NCBI GenBank assembly: GCA_046330455.1
Contig: JAXLSU010000001.1
Coordinates: forward strand, 372,001-436,000
Source of the DNA: CAVQXR01 sp046330455
GTDB lineage: Bacteria; Actinomycetota; Thermoleophilia; Gaiellales; Gaiellaceae
DNA length: 64,000 bases
Direction: 5' to 3'
In this document: positions 50,940 through 58,794 of the stretch, in pieces
How positions within the stretch are numbered: position 1 is the stretch's first letter
Layout: each line of letters starts with the position of its first letter
Notes under the pieces: generated by a model
Seen by the model: only the letters and a program-made list of their open reading frames with translations
The model's database searches: none
What the model was told of the DNA's origin: nothing
Position numbers and translations under genes: made by a program

Positions 50940-51641
50940 TCAGCCGAGGACGTTGACCGCGCGGGCCGCGACGAGCACGACGGTGAGCACGGAGAGGCTC
51001 GAGCCGACGAGCATCAACATCTTCGCCCCGCGGCTGAGCGGCATCGCGTCGGTCGGGCTGAACGCGATCGAGTTGGTGAACGACACGTACATGTAGTCGA
51101 GGAAGCCGGGCGACCAGCCCGGTGCGGCGAGCTCGGGGCTCGCCATCTGCGGGAACAGGAAGTCGGGTGGCGGGGCATCCGGGCGCAGCCGGCGGACCGG
51201 GCCGCCGCGATCGAACGACCAGAACCAGAGCCCGAAGGTCACGACGTTCGCAGCCCAGACGCCGAGGGCCTCGCTGAGGAGTTGGGCGCCGCTCGCGTGA
51301 GAGCCGGTGACGAGCGACCCGATCACGACGAGAAGGACGACGCTGTTGGCGAGGCTGACGACCCCGAGAGCGATCAGCGCCGCAGCGTGTCGCCTTCCGA
51401 CCTGTGCGAGCCGGCGCCGCGGCCTGTGCCAGGTCAGCAGGAGGAGCAGACAGGCCTCGGGCAGGGAAGGCACGAGCCAGATCCACCAGGACGCGCCCCA
51501 TTCCTCCCACTGCTGGGAGCGGCTGACGAGGGCGAGTGCGACCTGCAGCCCGATCACGACCCCGAGCGCGGGCGCGGCCTCCCAGAGCGATTCGATCTCC
51601 TCCGCTCGCAGCGGGTCGCCGGACGCGTGCCGGGAGCGCAC
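50940..51641 (-). CDS. DUF1345-like membrane protein
   Basis: A 233-aa protein with about five membrane helices (about residues 26-42, 51-67, 88-110, 125-145, 208-230). The C-terminal FLDYMYVSFTNSIAFSPTDA followed by SRGAKMLMLVGSSLSVLTVV resembles DUF1345 proteins (YLDFLYFSFTIGxxFxPSD), which share this pore-like segment with two-helix ion channels. GTG start. Function unknown. Confidence 0.7.
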   Translation of the reverse strand: MRSRHASGDPLRAEEIESLWEAAPALGVVIGLQVALALVSRSQQWEEWGASWWIWLVPSLPEACLLLLLTWHRPRRRLAQVGRRHAAALIALGVVSLANSVVLLVVIGSLVTGSHASGAQLLSEALGVWAANVVTFGLWFWSFDRGGPVRRLRPDAPPPDFLFPQMASPELAAPGWSPGFLDYMYVSFTNSIAFSPTDAMPLSRGAKMLMLVGSSLSVLTVVLVAARAVNVLG

Positions 51642-51778
51642 GCGGCCTCAGTTCGACTCCCGGGCGTGATGTCCTGGACAGTCGAGGTGGGGCGGAAGCG
51701 CGACGCTGCCGGCTGCCCAATCGGCCCGACCTCTGACCGCCCGATTTCGCCGGGCATCTGCGCAGGCCGGGCCCGACT

Positions 51779-51803
51779 GTAGGGGCCGGATCCCATCCGG
51801 CCC
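51779..51803. repeat. Palindromic element, short copy
   Basis: GTAGGGGCCGGAT-ccc-ATCCGGCCC, related to the hairpins at 7349-7515 but lacking the right GCCCCTAC arm. Confidence 0.6.
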
Positions 51804-51823
51804 GCTCCGCTCCGGCTGCATCG

Positions 51824-51852
51824 TTGCGATCCTCACGACGATCGCATATCGT
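51824..51852 (+). promoter_or_regulatory. Sigma-70-type promoter of the small cupin gene
   Basis: TTGCGA (51824-51829), 17-bp spacer, TATCGT (51847-51852); the leader of about 26 nt carries GAGGAGGT before the ATG at 51885. Confidence 0.6.
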
Positions 51853-51884
51853 TCGCGGCTGACCCAACCTGAGGAGGTGCCGTC

Positions 51885-52244
51885 ATGGCAGACGCAGAGG
51901 TCAAGTCGTTCGACGCTCCCGACGAGGTGCGCGAGTTCGAGAAGGGCCGCGGGGAGATCGTCGACATCGGTGGCGGAAAGGTCATGCGAATGACGCTTCA
52001 GCCGGGCTGGCGCTGGTCGGAGCACGTCAAGCCGCTGGCGGGCACGGAGCTCTGCGAGGCTCCCCACTTCCAGGCGCTGCTGTCGGGAAGGATCCGGGTG
52101 CAGATGGCCGACGGGACGGAGTTCGACGTGAAGCCGGGCGACGTCAACGTGCTGCCGCCCGGCCACGACGCCTGGGTGGTCGGCGACGAGCCGGCCGTCG
52201 GGATCGACTGGGGCGGCGCGCACGTCTGGGCAAAGCCGAGCTAG
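51885..52244 (+). CDS. Small cupin protein
   Basis: A 119-aa single-domain cupin. LQPGWRWSEHVKPLAGTELC near residue 42 and PGDVNVLPPGHDAWVVGDEP near residue 85 are the two motifs, giving candidate His ligands. Strong promoter and ribosome site indicate good expression. Role unknown. Confidence 0.82.
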   Translation: MADAEVKSFDAPDEVREFEKGRGEIVDIGGGKVMRMTLQPGWRWSEHVKPLAGTELCEAPHFQALLSGRIRVQMADGTEFDVKPGDVNVLPPGHDAWVVGDEPAVGIDWGGAHVWAKPS

Positions 52245-52357
52245 TCGCTCTCGCCGGCTGCGACGAGCTCCACACGTCCGAGAAGGCAGCGGGTGCGCGC
52301 GGTGCGGAGGCCGCGCTCACCCGCTCCAGCCGAGGCGCGCAGGCGGCCCGGGGTGTT

Positions 52358-53545
52358 CTACGACGCTCGGGCTACGGCCCCGGTGGGCGCGCTGATCGGG
52401 AGCCAGCGCACGGCGACGAGAAAGCCGAGGCAGAGCGCCGCGAGGAGCGCGTACGGGGCGTTGCCGCCGAGGCCCTGAGCGACCGCGCCTCCGACCAGCG
52501 AGCCGACGATCGTGCCCGGTGCCCAGGCGGCGTTCGCGAGCGAGAAGCCGTAGGCGTGCTCGAGCCCCGTCGCGTCGGCGCCTCTGGCGATCAGGGTCGA
52601 CCCCAGCAGGTAGAACGAGACGAACGCGATGCTCGCCGCGCCGACGAGGACAGCGAGGGCCCAGTGCCCATCGAGCCACGGGAGGGCGAGGAGGCAGGCC
52701 AGCGCCGCGGAGAGCGAAAGCGACAGGCCGATCGGCGTCCGGGGATCGACGCGATCCAGCCACCGCCCGAAGAGCGGGTTCCAGACCGCCTGGATCGCGG
52801 CGGCGGCGATGAAGATCGACCCGATTGCGGACACGCCCCAGCCGGCGTCGCTGAGCCGTAACGGAGCGACCGTGTTCTGGACGCCCATCAAGAGCGCCGG
52901 CAAGAGGAAGAGACCGACCCCGACCGAGAGGGTCGGGTTCCGCAGCGCCCGGAACGCCGCCCGGTAGGACTGGCGTGCGGCGGGGACGGTCGGCAGTGCG
53001 AGGGCGATGACGGCGAGCACGGCGATCGCGGCCCCGAGCCCGACAAACGTCGCTCGCGTGCCGACATGCGCTCCGAGCACGCCGAACCCCGGCCCTGCGA
53101 GCGCGCCGCTCACCGTGGCGGTGGCCTGCCAGCCGAGGTACCGACCGCGCCGGTCGGGCGGCGCGGAGCCGGTGAGCCAGGAGATCCCCGCGGTCCACGC
53201 GACCGAGCTGGCGGCACCCTGGCCGAAGCGCGCGGCCTCGAGCGCGTGCGTCGAGTCGGCGAGCCCGAACGCGGCGCTCGTGGCGGCCATCAGCGCGAGT
53301 CCGACCACGGCAGTCGCCTTGACTCCGAACCTGCCCACGAGCGCGCCGGCCGGGAAGGCGAGCATGAAGCTTCCGATCGCGAACGACGCCACGAGCCGTC
53401 CCGACTCGGACGGCCCGAACCCGAGCTCCTCCCGGAAGTGGGGAAGCAGCGGCGAGAGCGCCGAGATCATCGCGACGTCGATGAACTGGATCGCACACGC
53501 GATGAGGACGATCAGGCGAAGCTGCCGGCGCCCCGGGGCGGCCAT
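52358..53545 (-). CDS. MFS transporter, first of a tandem pair
   Basis: A 395-aa major facilitator with twelve predicted helices. IQFIDVAMISALSPLLPHFR at the start and LVGRFGVKATAVVGLALMA near residue 67 (motif A-like) mark the family. It is clearly paralogous to the next gene, sharing HFREELGFGPSESG/YAERFGFETAESG and AYGFSLANAAWAPG/AYGVSLASVSWGPG. ATG 7 nt after TAGCGT. Substrate unknown. Confidence 0.87.
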   Translation of the reverse strand: MAAPGRRQLRLIVLIACAIQFIDVAMISALSPLLPHFREELGFGPSESGRLVASFAIGSFMLAFPAGALVGRFGVKATAVVGLALMAATSAAFGLADSTHALEAARFGQGAASSVAWTAGISWLTGSAPPDRRGRYLGWQATATVSGALAGPGFGVLGAHVGTRATFVGLGAAIAVLAVIALALPTVPAARQSYRAAFRALRNPTLSVGVGLFLLPALLMGVQNTVAPLRLSDAGWGVSAIGSIFIAAAAIQAVWNPLFGRWLDRVDPRTPIGLSLSLSAALACLLALPWLDGHWALAVLVGAASIAFVSFYLLGSTLIARGADATGLEHAYGFSLANAAWAPGTIVGSLVGGAVAQGLGGNAPYALLAALCLGFLVAVRWLPISAPTGAVARAS

Positions 53546-53552
53546 GCGACGG

Positions 53553-53558
53553 ACGCTA
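53553..53558 (-). promoter_or_regulatory. -10 element of first tandem MFS gene
   Basis: TAGCGT, 7 nt (CCGTCGC), then ATG at 53545. Confidence 0.35.
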
Positions 53559-54746
53559 CCTCCCTGGGCGCCCGGCAGAGACGGTGGACGCGCTCCCGGT
53601 CGAGGGCAGGAGCCGCGGCAGGACGAGCAGGGTCGCGAACGTGATCGCGGCGAGCAGGCCGAATGCCGCCGCGTCGCCCGCCGCCACGGCGACCGTGCCG
53701 GCGACCAGCGACCCGACGACCTGCCCCGGTCCCCACGAGACACTGGCGAGCGAGACGCCGTACGCGTAGTCGAGGTCGGCCGCCTCGGCACCACGGGAGA
53801 GGCTCATGAGCCCCGGAAGGAAGCAGAACCCGAAGGCGGCCGAGGAGAGGGCGATCAGGATCGCGTAGGGCCAGTAGCGCTCGAGCGAAGGAACGGCGAG
53901 CGCGGCCGCGGCCACCGTCGCGATCGCCAGGATGACGCCGGTTGGCCGTGCCTGTCCGGCGCGATCGAGCCAGTGGCCGAGGAACGGGTTGCCGGTGGCC
54001 TCGAGTGCGGCGCTCACCATGTACACGGCGCCGATCCCGGTGGCACTCCACCCGAGCGCATCGAGCCGGAGCGGCCCGATCGCACCCTGGGCAGCGAGGA
54101 AGGCGCCCGCGAGGAAGATGATCCAGAAGCCGAAGATGAGCTCCGGCCGGCGCACGGCCGTGAGCAGCACGCGCCAGGACTGGCCGCTGGCGGCCGTTCC
54201 GGGCTGGAACAGGGCGAGGAACGCGAGGGTTGCCGCCGCGGCCGAGTAGGCGACGAAGACCCTCGCAATGCCGAGCTCGGCGGCGAGGGCCCCGAGGGCA
54301 GGGCCTGCGAGCATTCCGATGACGGCGCAGGCCCCCGTGATCCCGAGAATGCGCCCGCGACGGCCTGACGGCGTCTCGCCCACGAGCCACGCGAGACCCG
54401 CCCCCCAGGCGATCGCGCTGGCAGCGCCCTGGACGAACCGTGCGCCGACGAGCTCGAACGTGGAGTCCGCGAAGCCGAGCCAGACACACCCGGCGGCCGT
54501 CAATGCCAGCCCGGCGATCGCGACCGGCTTCGCTCCGAGCTTTCCGCAGAGGATCGCCGCCGGCAGGGCGGCCACGAGGTTACCGACCCCGAACGCCGCG
54601 ACGATGAGCCCGGACTCCGCCGTCTCGAAGCCGAACCGCTCCGCGTAGACGGGCAGCAGCGGCGAGATCGCGGATAGCAGGGAGAGGTCGACGAACTCGA
54701 TCGCGCAGACGAGCGCAACGAGGCCGGGCCGGGGCTGCCGGGGCAT
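53556..54746 (-). CDS. MFS transporter, second of a tandem pair
   Basis: A 396-aa major facilitator, paralogue of the downstream gene (10 nt away). ALVCAIEFVDLSLLSAISPL opens helix 1, ILCGKLGAKPVAIAGLALTA is the motif A region. Both transporters keep the same motif order, so a local duplication is likely. ATG 7 nt after TAGATT. Confidence 0.87.
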   Translation of the reverse strand: MPRQPRPGLVALVCAIEFVDLSLLSAISPLLPVYAERFGFETAESGLIVAAFGVGNLVAALPAAILCGKLGAKPVAIAGLALTAAGCVWLGFADSTFELVGARFVQGAASAIAWGAGLAWLVGETPSGRRGRILGITGACAVIGMLAGPALGALAAELGIARVFVAYSAAAATLAFLALFQPGTAASGQSWRVLLTAVRRPELIFGFWIIFLAGAFLAAQGAIGPLRLDALGWSATGIGAVYMVSAALEATGNPFLGHWLDRAGQARPTGVILAIATVAAAALAVPSLERYWPYAILIALSSAAFGFCFLPGLMSLSRGAEAADLDYAYGVSLASVSWGPGQVVGSLVAGTVAVAAGDAAAFGLLAAITFATLLVLPRLLPSTGSASTVSAGRPGR

Positions 54747-54753
54747 CGACGAG

Positions 54754-54759
54754 AATCTA
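54754..54759 (-). promoter_or_regulatory. -10 element of second tandem MFS gene
   Basis: TAGATT, 7 nt (CTCGTCG), then ATG at 54746. Confidence 0.4.
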
Positions 54760-54926
54760 ACCCGGTCGCGGCGTTCGGCTCAGCGGTACCCGTCGCAGCT
54801 GACCGCCCGGCTCGGCCGGGAGACTCGCTGCCGGATCCTGGCGCGGTGCCGGCCGACGGCAGCATCGGGCCCGACCGGGGCTAGGATGTTCGGCGAGCCG
54901 GGCGACCGGCGGTGGAAGGGGGTTCG

Positions 54927-55070
54927 GTGGACAAAGGGAGCGGAAGCCTCGGCGGCATGTTCTGGATCGCCGGCTGGCTGTTCACGATCGGCTACGCGAG
55001 GCCGGCCTGGTGGGAGGACATCATCGCGCTCTTCATCTGGCCGTACTACCTCGGCTCGTCGCTCATGTAG
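54927..55070 (+). CDS. 47-aa small membrane protein
   Basis: GTG start after GGAAGGGGG, coding MDKGSGSLGGMFWIAGWLFT and ending WPYYLGSSLM. Two short hydrophobic stretches (residues 10-22 and 30-44) are rich in Trp, Tyr and Phe, as in small membrane proteins, and codon third positions are strongly G/C as in host genes. No family recognised. A TAGGAT at 54882-54887 may be its promoter. Confidence 0.6.
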   Translation: MDKGSGSLGGMFWIAGWLFTIGYARPAWWEDIIALFIWPYYLGSSLM

Positions 55071-55109
55071 GCACGGGGCTCGCCGCGTGCGCAGCCCGGA
55101 ACCCGTGCC

Positions 55110-55850
55110 CTACGGTCGCTCGACGCGCGAGCCGCCGACGATCGCCCGGCGCCCGTCGCCGTACTCGACGAGCGCCTTGTGCGTGCCGTCGTAGTCGGGG
55201 CCCCAGAGCAGGAGCGTCGCCGGCTCGCCGGCAACCGTGCACGGCTCCGCTCCTTCCGGGTCGAGACCGCGCCAGACGCGCACGAACGGGTTGTGCTCCC
55301 ACTCCTCGCCGATCGTCGAGGGCTCCTTGTGACCGGGGTGGATCTTCGTGTCGGGCGGAAGCGTCAGCAGGCGCTGCATGATCGAGTGCAGCTGGTCCTC
55401 GTATCCGGTCGGGCCGCCGCCGGCCGTCCCGCCGACCGTGCCCCGGAACAGGCAGTCGGCCGTGAGACAGTCCTCCCCGTTCACGAGCAGGGCCAGGTGG
55501 TCGCGGCAGTGCCCGGGTGTGGCAATCACGTGGATCTCGAGCTCGCCGGAGCGGATCACGTCGCCGTCGCCCATCGCCTCGTCGACGTGAACGCCCGCCT
55601 CGGCCGCGAGTGGATGGGCGAGCACGGGGACGCCGAAGCGCTCCGCGTCCTCCTCGCAGGTGACGACGTGGTCTGCGTGATGGTGGGTGACGAGGACGTG
55701 GGTGATCGTGATCCCGAGTCGCTCCACGGTCTCGAGCAGCGGCTCGTTGATCCCGTTGGAGTCGACGAGCACGCCGCTGCCTCCTTCGTCGTCGGCGACG
55801 AGGTAGGCATTCGAGAGCCAGCTCGGATGCTCGGTGCGGATGATGATCAC
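55110..55850 (-). CDS. MBL-fold hydrolase, glyoxalase II-like
   Basis: A 246-aa metallo-beta-lactamase-fold enzyme with a complete metal site: VTHHHADHVVTCE near residue 54, the later His in ATPGHCRDHLALL near residue 110, the bridging Asp in CLTADCLF near 131 and IHPGHKEPSTI near 165. GTG start after GAGGAGG. Probable thioester or related hydrolase. Confidence 0.88.
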   Translation of the reverse strand: MIIIRTEHPSWLSNAYLVADDEGGSGVLVDSNGINEPLLETVERLGITITHVLVTHHHADHVVTCEEDAERFGVPVLAHPLAAEAGVHVDEAMGDGDVIRSGELEIHVIATPGHCRDHLALLVNGEDCLTADCLFRGTVGGTAGGGPTGYEDQLHSIMQRLLTLPPDTKIHPGHKEPSTIGEEWEHNPFVRVWRGLDPEGAEPCTVAGEPATLLLWGPDYDGTHKALVEYGDGRRAIVGGSRVERP

Positions 55851-55905
55851 GGCTCCTCCTCGGGCTCGACTTCCGGCAGCCTAGCGCCGAGCCTCTCCGG
55901 GAGGC

Positions 55906-56973
55906 TCACCCCGGGCAGCCGGTGCCCTGCCCTGCGCTGAGACCGTCGGAGCACACGCCGCTCACGACCGAGCCGTCGGGCCTCGTCCGGATCGTGTCCA
56001 CGACGGCGCTTTCGAGGTAGGCGGACTCGCCGATCTGCGTTCCCTCCGGGTAGCCGAAGTCGTTGCCGGACAGCACGACCTGCACCTCCGCGAGCAGCGC
56101 CGCGGTGTGCGGGTCGAAGACGAGCTCGTAGCGGATCCGCCGCACGGAGTCATTCCGCGCGACCGCGATCCCCGGCCGTCCGGCCGGGTCCGTCACGGGC
56201 CCAACGAGCTCCACCCCGGGGATGCGCGCCGCGACCTCGTAGAGCGCCGCGCGCTGTTGCGGCGTCGTGAACGTCTCGCGAAGCGCCGACGCCACGAGCT
56301 CGAACATCTGGGCCTGGAGCCCGCTCCCCTTGCCGCGGGCATCTGCCTCGAGGTGGTCCCACAGCGCGTCGGGATCGGAGGGAAGGTCGAGCGAGCCCAT
56401 CGGCGGCGTCGACCCGTCGGAGTTCGCGAGCTCGACGTTCGAGACCGTCCCCCCGGGAAGGCTCGGCATACCGGCCGCCGTCCAGGCCGCGCGATCGCGT
56501 TCGCCGAGGAAGCGCGGGGTACCGCTCCGCTCGTAGAGCCAGCCGGTTCCGTCGGGACCGAGCCACGTCTCGCGCTCGCTGGGCAGGAGCACCGAGTACG
56601 AGTCCGAGCCGTCCTGCCCGTCGATTGCCGTCGCGAGGTAGGCGGTGGTGGACTTCGTGTACACGAACTCCCCGGGGCGCAGCACGGGGGGCGGCTCCTG
56701 GGCTCGCGCCGTCGCAGCAGCTTCTCTCAGCGCCCCCGCGGCAGAGGCGGTCGACGTCCCGCCGCTGCCGACGGAGAGGAAAACGGCGACCGCCACGGCC
56801 GTCACGGCTCCGAGCCCCGCGAGCGGGACGAGGCGGCGAGGGGCGAGGAGGGCCGGGCGCCGCCTCGCGCCCTCGATCCGGCGCTCGAGCGTGGCCCGGG
56901 CATGTGCGCGCGCGGCCGGGGTGGCGGGCGTCACGTCCGGCGCGACGGAGCGGAGGAGCTCGAGCTCAGGCAC
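55906..56973 (-). CDS. CU044_5270 family membrane protein, sigma-factor partner
   Basis: A 355-aa protein: cytoplasmic N terminus (residues 1-55, LLRSVAPDVTPATPAARAHA), one membrane helix (about 57-76), then an extracytoplasmic domain with PGEFVYTKSTTAYLA near 108, YEVAARIPGVELVGPVTDPA and RIRYELVFDPHTAALLAEVQ, the CU044_5270 pattern. The N-terminal part is in the position of an anti-sigma domain. GTG start overlapping the ECF sigma stop by 8 nt; the longer upstream frame is antisense-like and rejected. Confidence 0.8.
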   Translation of the reverse strand: MPELELLRSVAPDVTPATPAARAHARATLERRIEGARRRPALLAPRRLVPLAGLGAVTAVAVAVFLSVGSGGTSTASAAGALREAAATARAQEPPPVLRPGEFVYTKSTTAYLATAIDGQDGSDSYSVLLPSERETWLGPDGTGWLYERSGTPRFLGERDRAAWTAAGMPSLPGGTVSNVELANSDGSTPPMGSLDLPSDPDALWDHLEADARGKGSGLQAQMFELVASALRETFTTPQQRAALYEVAARIPGVELVGPVTDPAGRPGIAVARNDSVRRIRYELVFDPHTAALLAEVQVVLSGNDFGYPEGTQIGESAYLESAVVDTIRTRPDGSVVSGVCSDGLSAGQGTGCPG

Positions 56974-57547
56974 GGGAGGCCTCCTTGCTGGGTTCGGGAG
57001 CAGGGCGAAGCGGGCGGTCGACCGCGAGCGCCGCCTGGAGCAGCCGGCGGGCACGCGCGATCCTCGAACGCACCGTGCCGACGGGGCAGTCGAGCGCGAG
57101 TGCGATCTCCTCGTAGGAGAGGTCGGCCCAGGCGTAGAGCAGGAGTGCGTCCCGATCGCGCCGCGGAAGCTTCGCCACGACGGCGAGGAGCCCGGCCGGG
57201 GCCGCCGGCTCGGCATCGCCGGCGGGGTCGAGGGAGCGCTCGTATGCCCTCAGCCGGCGACGCTCGGTACGCCAGTGCCGGTGGAGGACGTTCGTCGCGA
57301 TTCCGAGCAGCCAGGGCCGGGCGTCGGGACGGATGAGGTCGTAGCGGCGCCGCCTGGCGAACGCCTGGACGAACGTCTCGGCCGCGACGTCGTCGGCGAG
57401 CTCGGCCCCGGCGCGACGTTGGGCGTAGGCGTGCACGGAGCCGAAGTGACGTTCGAACACCTCGCCGAAGGCCGCTGGCTCCCGGAGCGATCGCTCGATC
57501 GTCTCGGCGTCCGTTCGATCCGCGTGGTCGTCAAAACGGGTCTGCAT
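56966..57547 (-). CDS. ECF RNA polymerase sigma factor
   Basis: A 193-aa sigma-70 family ECF factor. Region 2 covers about residues 25-95 (FERHFGSVHAYAQRRAG, AAETFVQAFARRRRYD, RPWLLGIATNVLHRHWR) and region 4 about 118-170 (LPRRDRDALLLYAWADLSYE, ALALDCPVGTVRSRIARARR). Coupled to the downstream membrane protein, which is its likely regulator. A TATACG element lies 4 nt before the ATG. Confidence 0.92.
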   Translation of the reverse strand: MQTRFDDHADRTDAETIERSLREPAAFGEVFERHFGSVHAYAQRRAGAELADDVAAETFVQAFARRRRYDLIRPDARPWLLGIATNVLHRHWRTERRRLRAYERSLDPAGDAEPAAPAGLLAVVAKLPRRDRDALLLYAWADLSYEEIALALDCPVGTVRSRIARARRLLQAALAVDRPLRPAPEPSKEASRA

Positions 57548-57595
57548 GGTACGTATAGCCCGCTGGCGCCGGGCGAGTTCTCGGAGACCGTCTAC

Positions 57596-58699
57596 CTAGA
57601 ACGTGATCACGCTGCGGATGCCGTCCTGAGCCTCCATGAGCTCGAACCCGTGGTTGACGTCGTCGAGCGTCAGGCGGTGCGAGATCAAGGACTCGACGTC
57701 GATCTCGCCCGCGAGCCAGCGCTCGACGAGCTGCGGGACCTGCGTGCGGCCCTTGACGCCGCCGAACGACGAGCCCGCGACCCGGCGGCCCGTGATCAGG
57801 AGCCGGGGGACGATGTCGAGCGTCTCGCCCTTGCCGGCGACGCCACACATGGTCGCGAGGCCCCAGGCCTCGCGTGCTGCCTCGACGGCCTGCCGCATGA
57901 CGTTCACGTTGCCGGTCGCCTCGAACGTGTAGTCGGCCCCGTAGCCGCCCGTCTCGCCGCGGATCCACTCGACCGTGTCGTCCCCGGCAAGCCGTGTGTC
58001 CGTCGCGCCGTGGTGCCTGGCCTGTGCGAGCCGCTCCTCGGAGCGGTCGATCGCGATGATCCGCTCCGCGCCGGCGAGCCGGCAGCCGATCACCGCGCCG
58101 AGGCCGACGAGGCCACAGCCGAAGACGACACACGTCGACCCGGGCTCGACCCGAGCGGTGTAGAGCGCTGCGCCGATCCCGGTCGAGAGCCCGCACGCGA
58201 AGGGTGCGCAGCCGTCGAGCGGCGCCTCGGGGCTGACCTTCGCGAGCGCGATCTCGGGCATGACGGCGTACTCGGCGAACGTCGAGGTTCCCATGAAGTG
58301 CCGGAGGGGCTCCCCGTCGCGCGAGAGACGCGTCGTACCGTCGGGCAGGTAGCCGAGCCCCTGCTGGTCGCGAATCGCAATACAGCGATTCGTCCGGGGG
58401 CTCAGGCAGTGGACGCACCTCCCGCACTCGGGGGCGAACAGCGTGACGACGTGATCGCCCGGTGCGACGAGCGAGACCCCGTCACCGGTCCGCTCGACGA
58501 CGCCTGCGCCCTCGTGCCCGAGCACGCACGGCGCGTAGCCGGTGGGATCCGCACCGGAGGCGGTGTACAGGTCGGTGTGGCAGACCCCGCAGGCGTGCAG
58601 GCGCACGAGCGCCTCCCCGGCCCGCGGCTCGGAGAGCTCGACCTGCTGGACGGCGAGCGGCTTGCCGAACTCCTCGAGCACGGCTGCGCGGATTCGCAT
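57596..58699 (-). CDS. Zinc-dependent alcohol dehydrogenase, class III type
   Basis: A 367-aa medium-chain dehydrogenase. Catalytic zinc ligands: CGVCHTDLYTASG near residue 38 and LGHEGAGVVE near 60; structural zinc: CGRCVHCLSPRTNRC near residue 90; NAD-binding CVVFGCGLVGLGAVIG near residue 189. Sequence style is that of formaldehyde/NDMA-type class III enzymes. ATG 7 nt after TAGGAT. Divergent from the cell-envelope fusion gene. Confidence 0.92.
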   Translation of the reverse strand: MRIRAAVLEEFGKPLAVQQVELSEPRAGEALVRLHACGVCHTDLYTASGADPTGYAPCVLGHEGAGVVERTGDGVSLVAPGDHVVTLFAPECGRCVHCLSPRTNRCIAIRDQQGLGYLPDGTTRLSRDGEPLRHFMGTSTFAEYAVMPEIALAKVSPEAPLDGCAPFACGLSTGIGAALYTARVEPGSTCVVFGCGLVGLGAVIGCRLAGAERIIAIDRSEERLAQARHHGATDTRLAGDDTVEWIRGETGGYGADYTFEATGNVNVMRQAVEAAREAWGLATMCGVAGKGETLDIVPRLLITGRRVAGSSFGGVKGRTQVPQLVERWLAGEIDVESLISHRLTLDDVNHGFELMEAQDGIRSVITF

Positions 58700-58706
58700 G
58701 CGTGCG

Positions 58707-58712
58707 ATCCTA
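58707..58712 (-). promoter_or_regulatory. -10 element of the alcohol dehydrogenase gene
   Basis: TAGGAT, 7 nt (CGCACGC), then ATG at 58699. Confidence 0.45.
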
Positions 58713-58794
58713 TCGAGGAGGCGCCGCGCCGGCGGACTGCGCGAAGGGAGCCGGAAGCAGACGGCGAACATCGGGAGTCGGGAATACAGCCACC

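Noticed and set aside
51642..51778. Small gene upstream of the short cupin
   Set aside because: Frames here have shadow composition and no ribosome site; only the hairpin at 51779 and the promoter at 51824 are supported.
57000..57216. Upstream start for the CU044_5270 protein
   Set aside because: The extension lies inside the ECF sigma gene in a second frame; GTG at 56973 gives the normal N terminus.
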